Assembly (NCBI RefSeq): GCF_021917145.1
Contig: NC_061074.1
Span: 14,911,609-14,975,608 of the forward strand
DNA from: Hypomesus transpacificus
Taxonomy: Eukaryota; Chordata; Actinopteri; Osmeriformes; Osmeridae
DNA length: 64,000 nt
Direction: 5' to 3'
Under the pieces are notes generated by a model. That model saw nothing but the letters and a program-made list of their open reading frames with translations. It searched no databases and was not told where the DNA came from. The position numbers and the translations under genes are program-made. Positions 15,346 to 35,522 of this stretch are shown here, piece by piece. Numbering within the stretch: the first letter of the stretch is position 1; the number at the start of each line of letters is the position of its first letter.

Positions 15346-16686
15346 CAGCGGCGTAACAAGGACTTGGCGGGCCCGAGTGCAGATCTCACCAACGGGCCCC
15401 TTACCGACCTATCGTCAGGCGAAATTATTGAGTTTTCAGCTTAGCGATGCGCAAGGAAATTTAGGCTACTCATGATGTACAATTAAGGGTAACGACTCCT
15501 CCTTCTATGTGAAGATAGATGACGGTTTAAAAAGTGAACGGTTCTGACTCGCGAGTCTCTGGCTCTAGATTATGCTTGCTACAACAAGGAATGAGCATAA
15601 TGGAACAGTCAGTCATGAGCCGACGTATCTGCGACGTTTGAAATAGAGCACAGAGATGAGAAGAAAATCTGATCATTTACCGAGGCTTATCCGACGTTAT
15701 GAATGACGTTTCGATCTGTCATGTGTGCTATCTGGGTACTAGTAAAAAAAAAACAGTCACTTCGATGGTGAATATTTGATTTTATGTTCGTTAGATATGC
15801 TAGTTTACATTTAGTCTATCTAGCTTTAGGTTAGCTATTTTCCGACTACATCCTGCACATAGTTTACTGTACTATATCTAACCTGGCCGCTGCCTGGTAG
15901 CCTAGGCCTATATGTGCATTTTTATGACGTTTAATAGCCATGTCAACTGCATACACCAGACAGTAAACGTTATGTAATTATTAGCCTACCCTGGTGGCTG
16001 AGTTTCACACTCATTGATGTTGCCGGGCTGGGGGTCAGACGTAGCGTCCTCTTCAACAGCTTCGCCACAAATCCAAAGGAGGATAGTTTTGACAGCTTTG
16101 CCACCCTTACATCTTGCTCTTTTCGTTCCTGCCGCTTTCTGGAGCCACTTTTATGTTAAAGGGCATGGCATGGGGTAGCCTAATTCGCTTCAAAACGCTA
16201 ATGCAACACAACTGTAGTATCCCAACAACAACTGTCTGTGGTATTCCAACAACTGGATGGGAACAATCATGTGTGGGTGGGCGGGAATCTTTGACAACAA
16301 TATTACCCAGACATCCTTGCTATTTTTCGAGGGCAATATAACTTAATAAAAACGGCATTTGTTTCATTCAGCAAAAGGCAAATGAGGAAAAATTAATTAT
16401 TTGCTGTTGTTAACACTGACTGTTTTTAAAATGTTTATTGGGCAGGTGATAGCTCATAATTCTGAATAACTGACACCATAATTGAGAAATGTTTGCGAAT
16501 TGATAAAAATGGATCATATGTGATCATCAACTTGCGGTTTTACAGCGGTGCAAGGGGCCCGGTCAGATTGCCTTAAGGGGCCCGGTCAGGTTGTCTCACT
16601 TTTACGGTGAGATCGAGGACGGGCCCCCTTTCGCCACGGGCCCTAGTGCAGCTGCACTCCTTGCACTCCCTATAGTTACGCCACTG
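15346..16686. mobile_element. Non-autonomous hAT-type DNA transposon with 8-bp target duplication
   Basis: The element starts CAGCGGCGTAAC and ends with the inverted counterpart GTTACGCCACTG, giving 12-bp terminal inverted repeats with one mismatch. It is flanked by a perfect 8-bp direct repeat CCCTCCCC (15338-15345 and 16687-16694), the size made by hAT transposases. GGGCCC motifs recur near both ends, and a short GGGGCCCGGTCAG unit is duplicated at about 16554-16592. On the minus strand at about 16020-16160, a Lys/Arg-rich stretch (KSGSRKRQERKEQ) and, in another frame, a Glu/Asp-rich stretch resemble the N terminus of fish hAT transposases. I read them as a frameshifted remnant. No intact transposase is present. 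Confidence 0.88.
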
Positions 16687-16694
16687 CCCTCCCC

Positions 16695-17532
16695 TGTAGC
16701 TGTGGTCTGTGCCTGCCTGTTCTCCGCTCTCTGTGCCAACTGTAACCTGATAGGCTGACAAGCTGCCAGCTATTCCCCATAAAGCTGCCATTGTCCTGGC
16801 TTCTCTCCCTCTCTTTCTCACTGCCGCCCTCTTTTTTTCTCCCCCTTTCCCTCTCTCTCTCTCTTTCTCTGTCCTTATTAACCAAACAAAAAGGGGGGCA
16901 TGGGTTGCCAGGTTGGTAGATTAAATACAGTGTATCCTGTTTCTCCTTTGTGTTTCCTATCTGCTGTTCCCATGACATCTGAGACCCTGGCACATTGACA
17001 AGCTGCTCTCTCTGTTCCTCCTTCACCAGTCACATGACCACCGCATCCTTTCACCTTCCTCACCCATGGGCAGGGTTCCTCAGTATAGGTCTAACAGGTG
17101 ACAGGAAGTGGACAGGAAGTGGTCTGTAGGAAACTCATCTGGCCTCTACAGGAAGCTCCTCTGTTTTGTTACTGTTACTGCTGTTCTCGGATTCACAAAT
17201 CAGGACTTAAGGAGGTGAATGGAAGACACACTACTGTTTGTGTACATATGCTGTACACTTGTGGTTAATGTGTGTGGCGTGAGCTGTGACGATGTGCGAT
17301 CAATAAATCCTGTAATTGATCGTGACATACAAAAGCAAGGTCTCTGGAGAGAGACGTGTAATTCATACATACACCTTCCTCTACATAGCTCCATGGCAAC
17401 CAGCCAGGATGTCAATGCTAGAGAGTGAGAGAGACAGAGGTAGTGTGTTAGTGAGAGAAAGTGAAAGAGATAATGTGTCTGTGTGCAAGGGAAAGAAAGA
17501 TGAATGAGGAGAGGCAAAGCAGATGGAGTGAA

Positions 17533-17569
<37 letters not shown>

Positions 17570-19200
17570 CAGTCTGGGGAAGGAGGAGGGTGTAGAAGCT
17601 GTTGACACAGAGGCGTTAGGGTCATGCAGGTTTTCTGTGTTCTGTTGTGATAGCTATAGGGACAAGCTGCCCCCCTTTTCAACACACACACACAAACCCA
17701 CCTCTCTCACACACACCTGACCCAGCGGCTGTTTTGATTACAGGGGCCCCCTCCCTGCTCTAGAAATCCCCCCTCCAGGGCTCACACTGTCTCCCTCCAT
17801 CTGTCTCCCTCTTTTTTTGCACAGTGGTTTACAGAGACAGCTAGGCTCTCTCATCACTCACTCGCTCAGAGGTCCAGACTAAGCCAATAGACACGGTGTG
17901 TGTGTGTGTGTGGGGATCAGCTTCATGCAGCCCTGTCTCCTCTCTGAGGAGACCTGTCTGAGCGCTAAAGGTGTCGTTCCCACACACACTCCGGCCAATA
18001 GCAGAGAGTTTAGATGAAGGCTGTATTATCTTAGTATAAACTAACACGGAGGATTCTAGAATCCTAGCAGGGGGCTACGCCCCTGGTTACCAGACTTCAC
18101 GCAGAGCGTCTGTCCCCACACCCTGGGAAACGGACTTCTTTCTCACTCGCTTCCTCTTTCTCTAATCAATAAACGTATACTGTGTCAGTGATGTATGAAA
18201 TAGGTGTAGTCTAGGGTCTACAAGAGAAGAGCAGGCTTCTTTCTCACCCCCACTGTCTCTCTCTCCCCCACTATCTCTCTCTCTCTCTCTCCATCCCTTA
18301 TTCTCTCTCTCCTCTGTCTGGGAGAAAACAGGCTCTCAATGGCATTTCAAGGAGATCAGATGGAATGTTCAGGAGGGAGGTGTTCTGTATGAGAGGCTGG
18401 GATTGGCTGCCTGGTATCGCCTAGAGTCAGTTCGATTTCTTCCCTCTGCAACATCCCCCATCTCAGCTAGCATCCTACCCCCTCCTCCTCCATCTTTCTA
18501 TGAAGACAAGATGTATGAGGAGAGGGGAAAGCAAGGGGGGCTCCAAAAAGTGAGCCCCCCCCCCCCTATTGCCTTGTATTTATACAGACCTTATGCCCCC
18601 CCCCCCCATGTTTAGCATGATGAGAAGGCAGATGCTCTCGTGTTTTGGTTCCTTGTCACAGTGTAGTCCTCATCTCTCTTTCATCTTAAACATTCACAAT
18701 AACATTCTCTATATTGAACTCCGACATCCATAATAACACCAACATTCTCCATATTGGTTCAGTCCCTGTGAGTACTGCTAACAAACACACTGAACTCTGT
18801 CACAACAAACATCAGTAGCCTCCCTTCTACACTCAACATAAAGAGACTCTTTCTTTAAGAAACTAGGCCAAGCATCTTGCTTTCAGTAACTTAACTTAAT
18901 TCAATGTGATTTAACTATCAACCAACTGACTGAATCTGTTATGGTGTTTACAGACAGAGGGATTCCTTTGGAAAGTGTTGAATACATAAAGGTCTATCAA
19001 CTCATTGCTGTTTATTGGTGAACTGTTTGACTCTGGTTTGTCTCTTTCACACACTCTCCCTCCTTCTCCCTCTTTCTCTCTGTTTCCAAAAAGTAAAAGT
19101 TGAACTATTTAACGGGTACATATTTTTGGGGATTTACCGAATATTTAAGCGCTTGCTGTATAATTGTTAACGCAAATACACGACATCCTGTGGGAGGACA
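16695..19200. other. Non-coding spacer between the hAT element and slc1a5
   Basis: No cdon Ig or FN3 exon can be read on the minus strand here, although cdon transcription would come from this side. The stretch holds CT and GT microsatellites (for example GT at 17535-17562) and two C-runs near 18557 and 18597. Its right end presumably contains the slc1a5 promoter. Confidence 0.6.
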
Positions 19201-19207
19201 CGGATGT

Positions 19208-19270
19208 ATTTCATCAGACATGCTGACCACGCCTCTTTAGCTTACGTAACGCAGGATTGCCTTTTCATCA
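19208..19270 (+). promoter_or_regulatory. Two ATF4-C/EBP (CARE/AARE)-like sites upstream of slc1a5
   Basis: ATTTCATCA at 19208-19216 and TTTTCATCA at 19262-19270 read TGATGAAAT and TGATGAAAA on the other strand. They fit the amino acid response element consensus TGATGNAAN bound by ATF4 dimers. They lie about 250 and 195 bases before the slc1a5 start codon, in the same orientation and 54 bases apart. Mammalian SLC1A5 is an ATF4 target, which makes the match plausible. The start of transcription is unknown, so they could lie in promoter or 5' UTR. Confidence 0.45.
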
Positions 19271-19460
19271 ACAGACTGTCCTCCGGTGCATTTAGTTGAC
19301 GGGTTGAGAACAGAGCTACTTTTCACGGAGACAGTCTCGTTAAATACAAATAAATATATCCCCATCCAACACCATTCCGGACCGGGGACCAAGGATTCAA
19401 CTAAAGTTGAGAACCCGTTTTGTTTGAGCAGTTTGGCAAGGTAGATCACCGGGGCGCATA

Positions 19461-27554
<8,094 letters not shown>

Positions 27555-27588
27555 AGCGAGAGAACTCAACGCTGTCAAACCAGTCTTT

Positions 27589-27594
27589 AATAAA
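27589..27594 (+). promoter_or_regulatory. Possible early poly(A) signal of slc1a5
   Basis: AATAAA lies 34 bases after the stop codon. Later + strand candidates are 30261-30266 and 30727-30732, so the 3' UTR may be very short or up to about 3 kb. Confidence 0.4.
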
Positions 27595-30500
27595 CGAGCC
27601 AACAAATGACCCCTCCTGTATACCCTTGAGCCCCCACCCCACTCCCACCTTCTTATGTCAAGCTTCTCTTGACCTTTGACCCCTGCCCAGATCCAACTAG
27701 AAACCAGGGGGAGGGGGGGTCAATGAGAATATACTTCTCTACTTGTATCATCTCTTCTGGAGAACGGAGGGAGAGGATGGAGAAGTGGAAGTGAAGCAGG
27801 GGGGGGGAAGAAGAGGAGTGAAAGAATACCAGCCTGGTTTTTAAGTGACTTTTTTTTTTTCTTTTTTTTTGCCTCCTTGTAGCATATTTAATTTGTTTTA
27901 CATCAGATACGCTTGCCCTTTGCTTGCTGATCTTCTGGAGAGAGATCCCTTTTAGACTATTACTATATGATGTCTGCTAACTCCCCCCATGTGGGCTGCC
28001 CCGTGACTTTGCTAACTCCCCCCATGTATGCTGCCCCATCTGGAAGTCCTTAGTCTGTCTGTGGCAGTAGGACAGCAGGAAGACACAGTGTCTCAGTACA
28101 GTTCTCTAAACCAAATGGAGTTTAATCCTAAAATAAGTGATGTTTCCCAGATGGACAAGAGACCTTAGTCCCTATAAGGACAATCAGAGACACACACACA
28201 CACATACATACCTCTGCCCTTTACAGCTTGACCTCAGCATGGTTAGCTTTAACCGCTGCTGTAGCATTTTGAGGACTCTGGTACCCAGCATGCCACTGAA
28301 ACCAAAGGGGCGCAATGCCAACCAGCAAGCAGGAAGTAGAGGACTCCGCCCATGTCATTATGGAGAAAGAAGAATGTTGCTCAGGGCAACCATGTTTATC
28401 CGTTAATACTGTAAGAGTGTAAGTCTGTCTTCTGAGTGACAAGCCAGTCATTTTTGAATGTTTTTTAAAATTCTGTCAACCACAAAAGCTGTTCTTGAAG
28501 CACAGTCAATCACGTTCCAACACCTTATTTTCTTATGAGTTCTGTTGTGGAATTTCTATGATTAAATTTATGAGGTCAGAATTTGTCATTATCTGTTCAT
28601 TCTTGCAAGCGAGGAGGAGCAGTTCTAAAACAGGATCATAAATGATGTCTGGAGTAGAAGGGCTCACAAAAAATGTAATGATCTGAGCAGTTTTTTATAC
28701 AGTCATTCCAGACAGTTACATCAGTAGTTCAATAGTTCATGTCCATCCAAAGAGGAACTCTTCAATAAACAAGAAAGTGAAAAGGGCAATAGGTTACAGA
28801 ACTTAATACAGATGCTCAATATTGAAAACAGCTTGAGACAAGAAAGAAGAACTTGTCAGCAAAAATACCTGGAGTATGGGCAAAACAACCAAGGTTAAAC
28901 AGTCAAATATGTAAGACGTTTGTCAGCAAACGGAAACTTAATCAATACGGTCTTAGGCCATGAGGTTATGCTAGCTTTACAGAAGTTAAAACCTCAGCAA
29001 TAATTGTTGTAGGTCAAAGAATATGATAGACATCTTAAAGAATAGTAATGTTCTATTACAGTTCAAGTGTTCCATCAGTGAGCTGCCAGTGCATAGGTGT
29101 GTGTGTGTCCTTCTCCAGTGTGGAGCTGCCAGGGACATCCAGGATCTAATGGTGTGTGTGCGCGCGTGGTCCCAGAGGCCTAGGGCAGATGTTGAGTGTA
29201 AGTGTTGAAGAGAGAGAGAACTTATTTGAAAGGAAACATTGTGGACTGTTATGTCAAAATCAAAAGGCTTTTTTGGGCTGCCTTTTTAGAAGTTATGGTT
29301 ACCTCTTGACTTTTCTTGAAATTGAAATGTACCTTTTTACTACGTACTATTTATTTCTGATCTTTTCAAACAATTCAAAGCAGTTTAGTTGAACCGAGAC
29401 CCTGCCTATGTTGCTGTATCTTATCGCACCAACACGTTTTCTTTTTTCAAACTTTTAGTCTCTATCTGTTTAACTCCAAGCCCTGTCTGTCGTAGGAAAT
29501 CACTAACATTCATTTCATTTCTGGATTATCGGATGTTTCAGATATGACATTATTAGTTATACATTTAATGGAGGATGTCATGTATTTTTCTAGAAATGTC
29601 ATCTTAAATCGGTAGTTGGTCTTTAGATTCTGTTTGATCACGTGCTGTGTGTGTGTGTGTGTTACATGTTGGTGTCAGCTACTTCACCCTAAACTCACCC
29701 CAGTCAAATTGTTTCAAACGTGGCCAACACAAGTAGGCGTTACTTGTCTTTATTTGACTTACGATTTGTTTGGAGAATCCAGTGTCCTGTTACATATTGG
29801 CCCGGTTCTAAGTTGTCACAAACGCTGTCCAACCTTGCATTGTTGGAGCATACTGCAAAAGTATAAAGTTTGCATGGTCCCAGAACAGATTGTGTCTGCA
29901 GCCTTCTTGGTGGTGATGGTGGTGGTGTGGTTGCAGTGCTCTGCTACCCAATACCAGGGGGCGTGTAGGTTTACACTTGAATTCCAATCTGTAGAAACTG
30001 TTTTATTACAAGTTTGTTCATAACCATGAGGGGGGGGGGGGGTAGCTCTCTGGGACCTGGATGTGTTACTTTGTGTGTCTGTAAAAAAAAATATAGAAGG
30101 TAGTTCATCATTCCAGAAGGGTCTCAGTTACGTCACTGTGTGTGTGTGTGTCCTGTAAGTGTTGTGTGTGTGTCCTGTAAGTGTTGTATGTGATACAGGT
30201 GGCTGCCCAAGCTTGAGAGAGGCCATTTTTCCGTTACAACTAAATGTTCTTGCTTCAGAGAATAAAAATCTTTTTTAATTATCTTTTGTCATTCATTCAT
30301 CACTTTTTCTCCTATATGGGTGTGATCAGAAATCCAGGTTTTAGCCAATCACACCGGTGTGTGAAGAATGCATTGATACGTACCGCAGCGTAGGGCACAC
30401 TTGGTTTAAACATCTGCTCTAGCTCACACAAACACTCTCAACCCCCGTGTCTATGTTCACATCAGTCTGATAATGTTGAAAAATACATTTCATTTGGAGC

Positions 30501-30742
30501 CTGAAAGCATGCATTGTAATTATGATCCTCTTCTGCCCCCTGCTGGTAAAAGTAAAGAACTGCACCCAATACATCAAGTAGTTTGGATGGGATCAGAAAG
30601 TCTGAAATCAGATCATGTGTTTACAGGTACAGCAGACGGAGTACTATGCACTACTAACCACATATAAACATGGAATTACAGGTCACATTGGGAAACAGGC
30701 AGAGAAACTTGTTTTGTATAAACACCAATAAAGTAGATTTTG

Positions 30743-30748
30743 TTTATT
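30743..30748 (-). promoter_or_regulatory. Possible poly(A) signal of fkrp, facing a + strand signal
   Basis: TTTATT on the + strand reads AATAAA on the minus strand. A + strand AATAAA sits 10 bases away at 30727-30732. If both are used, slc1a5 and fkrp transcripts would end within a few tens of bases of each other. The implied fkrp 3' UTR is about 1.7 kb. This rests on motif matches only. Confidence 0.3.
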
Positions 30749-31429
30749 TTCTCAGCATAGATCAACTGGAGGGGCATTGCCTTTAGAACACAGTCTTAAA
30801 GACTGACAGCTGGTGGGCTTCTTAATGTGTGTTGTCCTCATAAGTAGAGTTGGATGGTTCCGCCTTGCACAACTTAAAGGATCTATAGCTGTTTATATAT
30901 TCCGGTAAGTTCCAGCGTTACGTAGCACCAGTACGCATACAGTGAGACACTATTAAATGAGAATCCAGCAGTGCTGGGGGTTAGAAGACTTGGTGAGGTC
31001 TGGTCTCTGGGAAGTAGCCTCTGAAGACAGCAGTGTGTTCATCTGCTGTCTGTGTGGAAGATACTAGTGGCATCAGCAGGATTAACCAAAAAGGAGTTCC
31101 TTATTTCAGTGTTTGAGTCAATAGCCGTATTGGATAACCTGCAGAAAACCAATACTTCTAGTATCACCAGGCCTCACGTCCTCATTTTAGAGTTTCTCTT
31201 CCCTGGAACAGATTTCATGTTCCAACCGAGGGGGGCTGGCACTGTCATAGTGTCTAAGGCTGCATCAAATACCCTTTTTTGCTCTGCGAAATTGCTGCAC
31301 TAGTCCACACTTGACCTTGTTCTAATATTACTGTAACTGTTAGTTGCTCCTTGCATTCTGTAATTCCTGACCTCCTCTGTCCCCCTTCCACACCTCCCTT
31401 TGGTGTGGGGAGTTGAAGCTGTCAGCACC

Positions 31430-31935
31430 TGCCTGGTCGTCAGTCTGCCAACGCTGGACCTGGACACCAGTGGACATCGATCTGTGATAGTCTGCCCAAG
31501 CTGGATCTAGTCGCCAAGTGGACACCAGTCTCCCTGACAGACAACAGCCAGTTCCTGGTCCCTCTCCTCATCCCTCTGCCTGTGATGCTGCGCCGATCAC
31601 AGTCCCCCAGCCCTGTGGCTACCTGTTAAACTGACATTTACCAACTCTGACCCAAGTTGAACACTGGATTTTGGTGTTTCAACACCCATTGATACTTCCC
31701 TGCTGTATGACTATGTTAAGCCTGGGTTCTGCACCTCTCTTTCACCAACCGTCTCTGGAGGAGGGGATCCCTCACTGAATTGCTCCTCCCAAGGTTTCTT
31801 AATTTTTTTTCCTCTAGTGAGTTTTTCATGGTTTTCCTTGAGGGTTTAGGTTGGTTGAGGGGCAGTTCTGATTTGATTTACGTCCCCCCTGCAAGGTATC
31901 AAACACAATTTTTGCCAATTTCAAATAAAGTGAAT
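31430..31935 (+). mobile_element. Degenerate retroposon-like interspersed repeat
   Basis: The stretch containing CTCCTCCCAAGGTTTCTTAA, a T-rich run, GAGTTTTTC..CCTTGAGGGTTTAGG and a tail with AAATAAAG resembles, from memory, a dispersed repeat often seen at the 3' ends of fish transcripts (LINE or SINE 3' part). No target duplication was found and the left limit is uncertain, so family and borders are tentative. Confidence 0.4.
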
Positions 31936-32424
31936 TGGTGCAACGTAAACATGAATTCACTCACACGCACACACTGAGCCTTAGTCCAGGCAAACACACA
32001 AACATACATACACAAAACACACCCCAAGCCTCAGTCCAGGTACACACACACACAATGATAGAACCCAATAATTATAACACTTCACCCTGACACTTATAAC
32101 ACTTAACACTTCCTTCTGCATGTGAGCTGTTACTTCAGCTATCGTGTCACACTTCCTCCTAGAGAAACGGCCCAGACAGCGCTAGGATTTCATAGTGTTC
32201 ATGTGTTTCTGTGACGCGTCTGAGTCCTCCTGCACCTGCCCACACGCACACACAGCTGGGAGAAAAGCCCTCAGGACAACGCCAACCTCTCTCACACCTA
32301 CCGCTTCATATCTCCCATCTCTTGTCATCCTCTCTCTACCTCTCTTTTTGGGAGGGTTCCTCCTCTCCTCCCTTCTCCTCCTCTCCTCCCTTCCTTGGCT
32401 CTCTCTCTAGCCCCCCTCCCTCCC

Positions 32425-33049
32425 TCAGAGCCTGCTCCTGTCCAGCCTCTTCTTGGCTGGGTTGGGGTACTGGGGGTTCTCGATCACCCCTTCCCCAAAC
32501 TTGAGCTCCAGGAAGGCCCGGTGGTTGTTGGGTCCGTACGCGGTGACGCCGGCGAACGTCATGGGCACCAGCGGCTGCAGGAAGTGCTCGGGGAACTCCA
32601 CGTCCTGTTTGTGCTCGGTCCAGGTGTCCTTGGTCATCACCCCGTTGCGGGGGTAGAAGGGCCAGAGGTCGACGTGGAGGTGGTTGGCCTCGCTGTACTG
32701 CACCCTGTAGAAGTCCCCTTCCACCGCCCGCTCCCACACAAAGCCATTCGCGTCCACCAGGGAGCCCGAGTCCAGGTTCTTCAGGTAGTCACAGTTGGGG
32801 ATGTCCTCCAGGTAGATGCCCAGGTCCACGTCGTAGTCCCAGGGGATGATGTCCTGGTGGCGGGCGGCTCCCAGCAGCGTGCCCCCTTCCAGCCAGTAGC
32901 GCACCCCGGAGCTCTCCAGGATGTTGATGACGTACTTAGTGGTCTCGCGGAGGGCCCGCAGGCAGCAGGGGGGAGTCCAGCGCTCCAGGTACAGGTAATC
33001 GGGCGTGTCGTCCCTCACCGTTCCAAAGCAGCGAGGCGTCTCCTGGGAC

Positions 33050-33084
<35 letters not shown>

Positions 33085-34386
33085 GAGATGAGGAACAGTT
33101 TCAGTCTACTACTAATTCAAAGTGCTTTTTTAACAGGTCTCGAAAGGTTGAAAGTATGTAACAGTGATCTTCCTGAGTACAAATGAGGATCGGGGAAATC
33201 ATTCACTGCACACTAAAACCACAAGTACGTAGCGTGGCAGAATTGCGTATCTACCACAGGCAAAACAATCAAAAAGAGAGATGAATCATTGAAAAGAGTG
33301 AAAAAATCAAAGGACAAATACATAAATATACAATGCAAATGTCTTGCATCGTGCCTCAACTGCATGCATTTAAACGTGTTCACACAGGGTCAGAGAGTTC
33401 ACCTTCCCACAGCCGAACCACTGCTCCTTCCCATCCGCCAGCAGCAGACGCTTCAGCCCGAAGCCCCTCATCAGACGAGCCGTGCTCTCCCTCACACGCG
33501 TGTCCGCCTTCCACTGGTTGTGGGCAGAGCTGAACAGCGGCCTGTTGCCCGCGGCGAAGGCGGGGCTCTCCAGCAGCTTGACCTTCCAGCCGCGCAGCGA
33601 GGTCTGGATGAACAGCGAGGTCATCAGAGGACGCCCCAGGGGGACGGACAGGTTGAAGAGGTCCTCGGACCTCATCAGCAAGACGGCGTCGCCCTGCAGC
33701 GCTGTGCACACGCTCCCGCTGCTCCCCGACGCGCCGGGCGTGTAGGTGGCCGTCCACTCGCGCAGGCTCACCCTCAGGCTGAGGCACTGCACGGCGGAGC
33801 GGGCGAGCACGGACGCCGCCACGAGCCTCACGGGCCCGCCGCCCTCGCCCTCCAGCTCCCGGATCAGACGCTCCACCAGACGGCCCTGCTCCAGCTCCAC
33901 GCCGTCGGGAACCAGCAGCACGAACTCCGTCTGGACGTGGAACTCAGGCCGGTGGGCCTGCGGGGGCTGGTCCGGGCTGGGGGTGAGCACCAGGAGCCGG
34001 GCCCCGTCAGGGAGCGCCAGAGGAGGGTAGGGAGGAGAGTCGGCCACCGCCAGGAAGGGCAGCTCGGGCCGCTGGTGGAGGAACGACCTCGCCACGTCTC
34101 CCACGTAGTTCTCAAAGTCCTCAAACTCACGGAGGAGGACGGTGACCCGCGGGCCACGGGTGTTGCCTTCTCCGACCCCCCCTCCTGCTCCTCCACCAAT
34201 AACCCCCACCCCAGCTCCAGGCCCGCCGCCCCCCTGGCCGGACACAGGCAGAGGGGACCTCCTGGAGCCCCTCCCTGGCTCCCCCCGTCTCCTCTCAATC
34301 TGGTGCTGGACATGGGACACATAGTAGATGATCAGCAGGTTGAGGACGATGACTGCTGCCAGCAGGCCCCAGAAGCCCACGCGCAT
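32425..34386 (-). CDS. fkrp: Fukutin-related protein (ribitol-5-phosphate transferase), intron-split
   Basis: FKRP is a Golgi type II membrane enzyme that adds the second ribitol-5-phosphate to the alpha-dystroglycan O-mannose glycan, using CDP-ribitol. Exons 34386-33403 (328 codons) and 33042-32425 (205 codons and stop) give 533 residues; human FKRP has 495. Residues about 5-27 are the signal-anchor helix. Residues about 38-80 form a Gly-rich stem that accounts for the extra length. The stem domain includes [13 protein letters not shown] and SLREWTA. The zinc-binding cysteines are Cys326, Cys333, Cys354 and Cys355, with the same spacing as human 289, 296, 317 and 318. The catalytic motif WDYDVDLG has Asp397, Asp399 and Asp401. 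The end has [11 protein letters not shown]. The human coding sequence is, as I recall, in one exon; here a phase-0 intron of 360 bases falls between Cys326 and Cys333. The gene is divergent from strn4. Confidence 0.95.
33052..33083 (+). repeat. Poly-G homopolymer (poly-C on the fkrp strand)
   Basis: About 32 G on the + strand. On the transcribed fkrp strand it reads C32 and ends 8 bases before the acceptor AG at 33044-33043, so it occupies the polypyrimidine-tract position. Confidence 0.9.
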
Positions 34387-35522
34387 GGTTGCCCCAGGCG
34401 TTTAACTGATTACAGACCCACAACTCTGTTCTTAATTAGTTCAGTCCGCGCCATCGGGATGCTAGCTCTCCCGTGGAGTAGCTTGGTGGTCCGATGTGTC
34501 ACACTGAAACACACACACACAGCTATGGGAGAGGTTTGCTTTGGATTACCTTAGCCAAACCATTGATATGGATTGCATTGTGTTCGTGACAATCCATTTC
34601 GATCGGTCCCATTATGGCGAAATGGCATTCATTCAACAACCAATTGGAATTGGTTTAGGATTTTAAACAAACGGAAACTGAATTTACCTGTAACGTAGGT
34701 TTAGAATCAGGGATCATAGTTGCCCGGCAGTAAACATTCATATTTTGCAAAGTAGAATCATTGCCTGTCGGTTGTAGGCTTCAGGAGCAATCCCGAAAAT
34801 ACGTATATGAAGAACAAATCAAACATGATTAAACAGATACGTAGATCTATGCATACGAATGGACGATGCGGTCGAGATGTAGATTCCCATAGCCACTATT
34901 TTCTTGTATCGGAAACGATCTCAGAGATAAGACACTATTTGCCTGCGGTCACTATATTGCAGGAACCAAATAGTCTGTTTACAGAGTTGAATAAAAGGGA
35001 TAGACCCATTAAATCCTCTCTTGTATGTATTGTAGCAAGATCTACCAAGAGCTCACTATTTAGCATCAACTCCTAAACCCCTGCATTACTCGTTTCGTGA
35101 AGATGCCTACCAACGTTCGTGCTGGTAACCGGAAACAAACTAAATCCTTTCAGAATAAGAGTATATAATAAACCAAATTCAGGAGTATATAATCTCTCAA
35201 AGGGTTTTGTCATTTATATGATAATGTCATTTGTGTAAATATGCATGTTCGCTTTGGAAAATGTCTCCTTTGATGTTATTAAAAACCAGTTCGGTTGGGC
35301 AACAAATGTGTCACTTAACAATTTAAGCTTTTATCTTGAAATTGCTAAACGGATGTTTAGAGGTTTTTGCTGCTTCTTTAAGCAAATCCTGCTTTCTACG
35401 TGAGAGAGGAAGAAAGAGGGGAAGGCTTGCTAGAGTGGAAGTGTTGGGTCTGAAAGGGACGGGGTTATTATTCTCGCTGCTTGTTTCCACCTCCTTGTCC
35501 TGGCTTGAGCTCGAACGGTAAA
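34387..35522. promoter_or_regulatory. Divergent promoter region of fkrp and strn4
   Basis: The 1,136 bases between the two start codons must contain the 5' UTRs and promoters of both divergently transcribed genes. No coding frame with homology is present. The part near strn4 (35390-35520) is purine-rich with GAGAGGAAGAAAGAGG. Nothing resembling a TATA box could be assigned with confidence. Confidence 0.55.

Larger units (their letters stand above)
27555..32424. other. Convergent 3' region of slc1a5 and fkrp
   Basis: No coding exon is seen. The + strand genes end from the left and fkrp ends from the right, so this holds two 3' UTRs. A 35-bp unit starting GCTAACTCCCCCCATGT is duplicated near 27976-28035. 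TG tracts occur near 29645 and 30140. A G-run is at 30029-30041. Candidate poly(A) signals and a retroposon-like piece are listed separately. Confidence 0.6.

Noticed and set aside
32395-33186. 263-codon + strand open frame over fkrp exon 2
   Set aside because: Antisense of the FKRP catalytic domain, running through the poly-G tract as poly-Gly.
33289-34554. 421-codon + strand open frame over fkrp
   Set aside because: It is the antisense shadow of the GC-rich fkrp exon. The minus strand encodes a clear FKRP with catalytic and zinc motifs.
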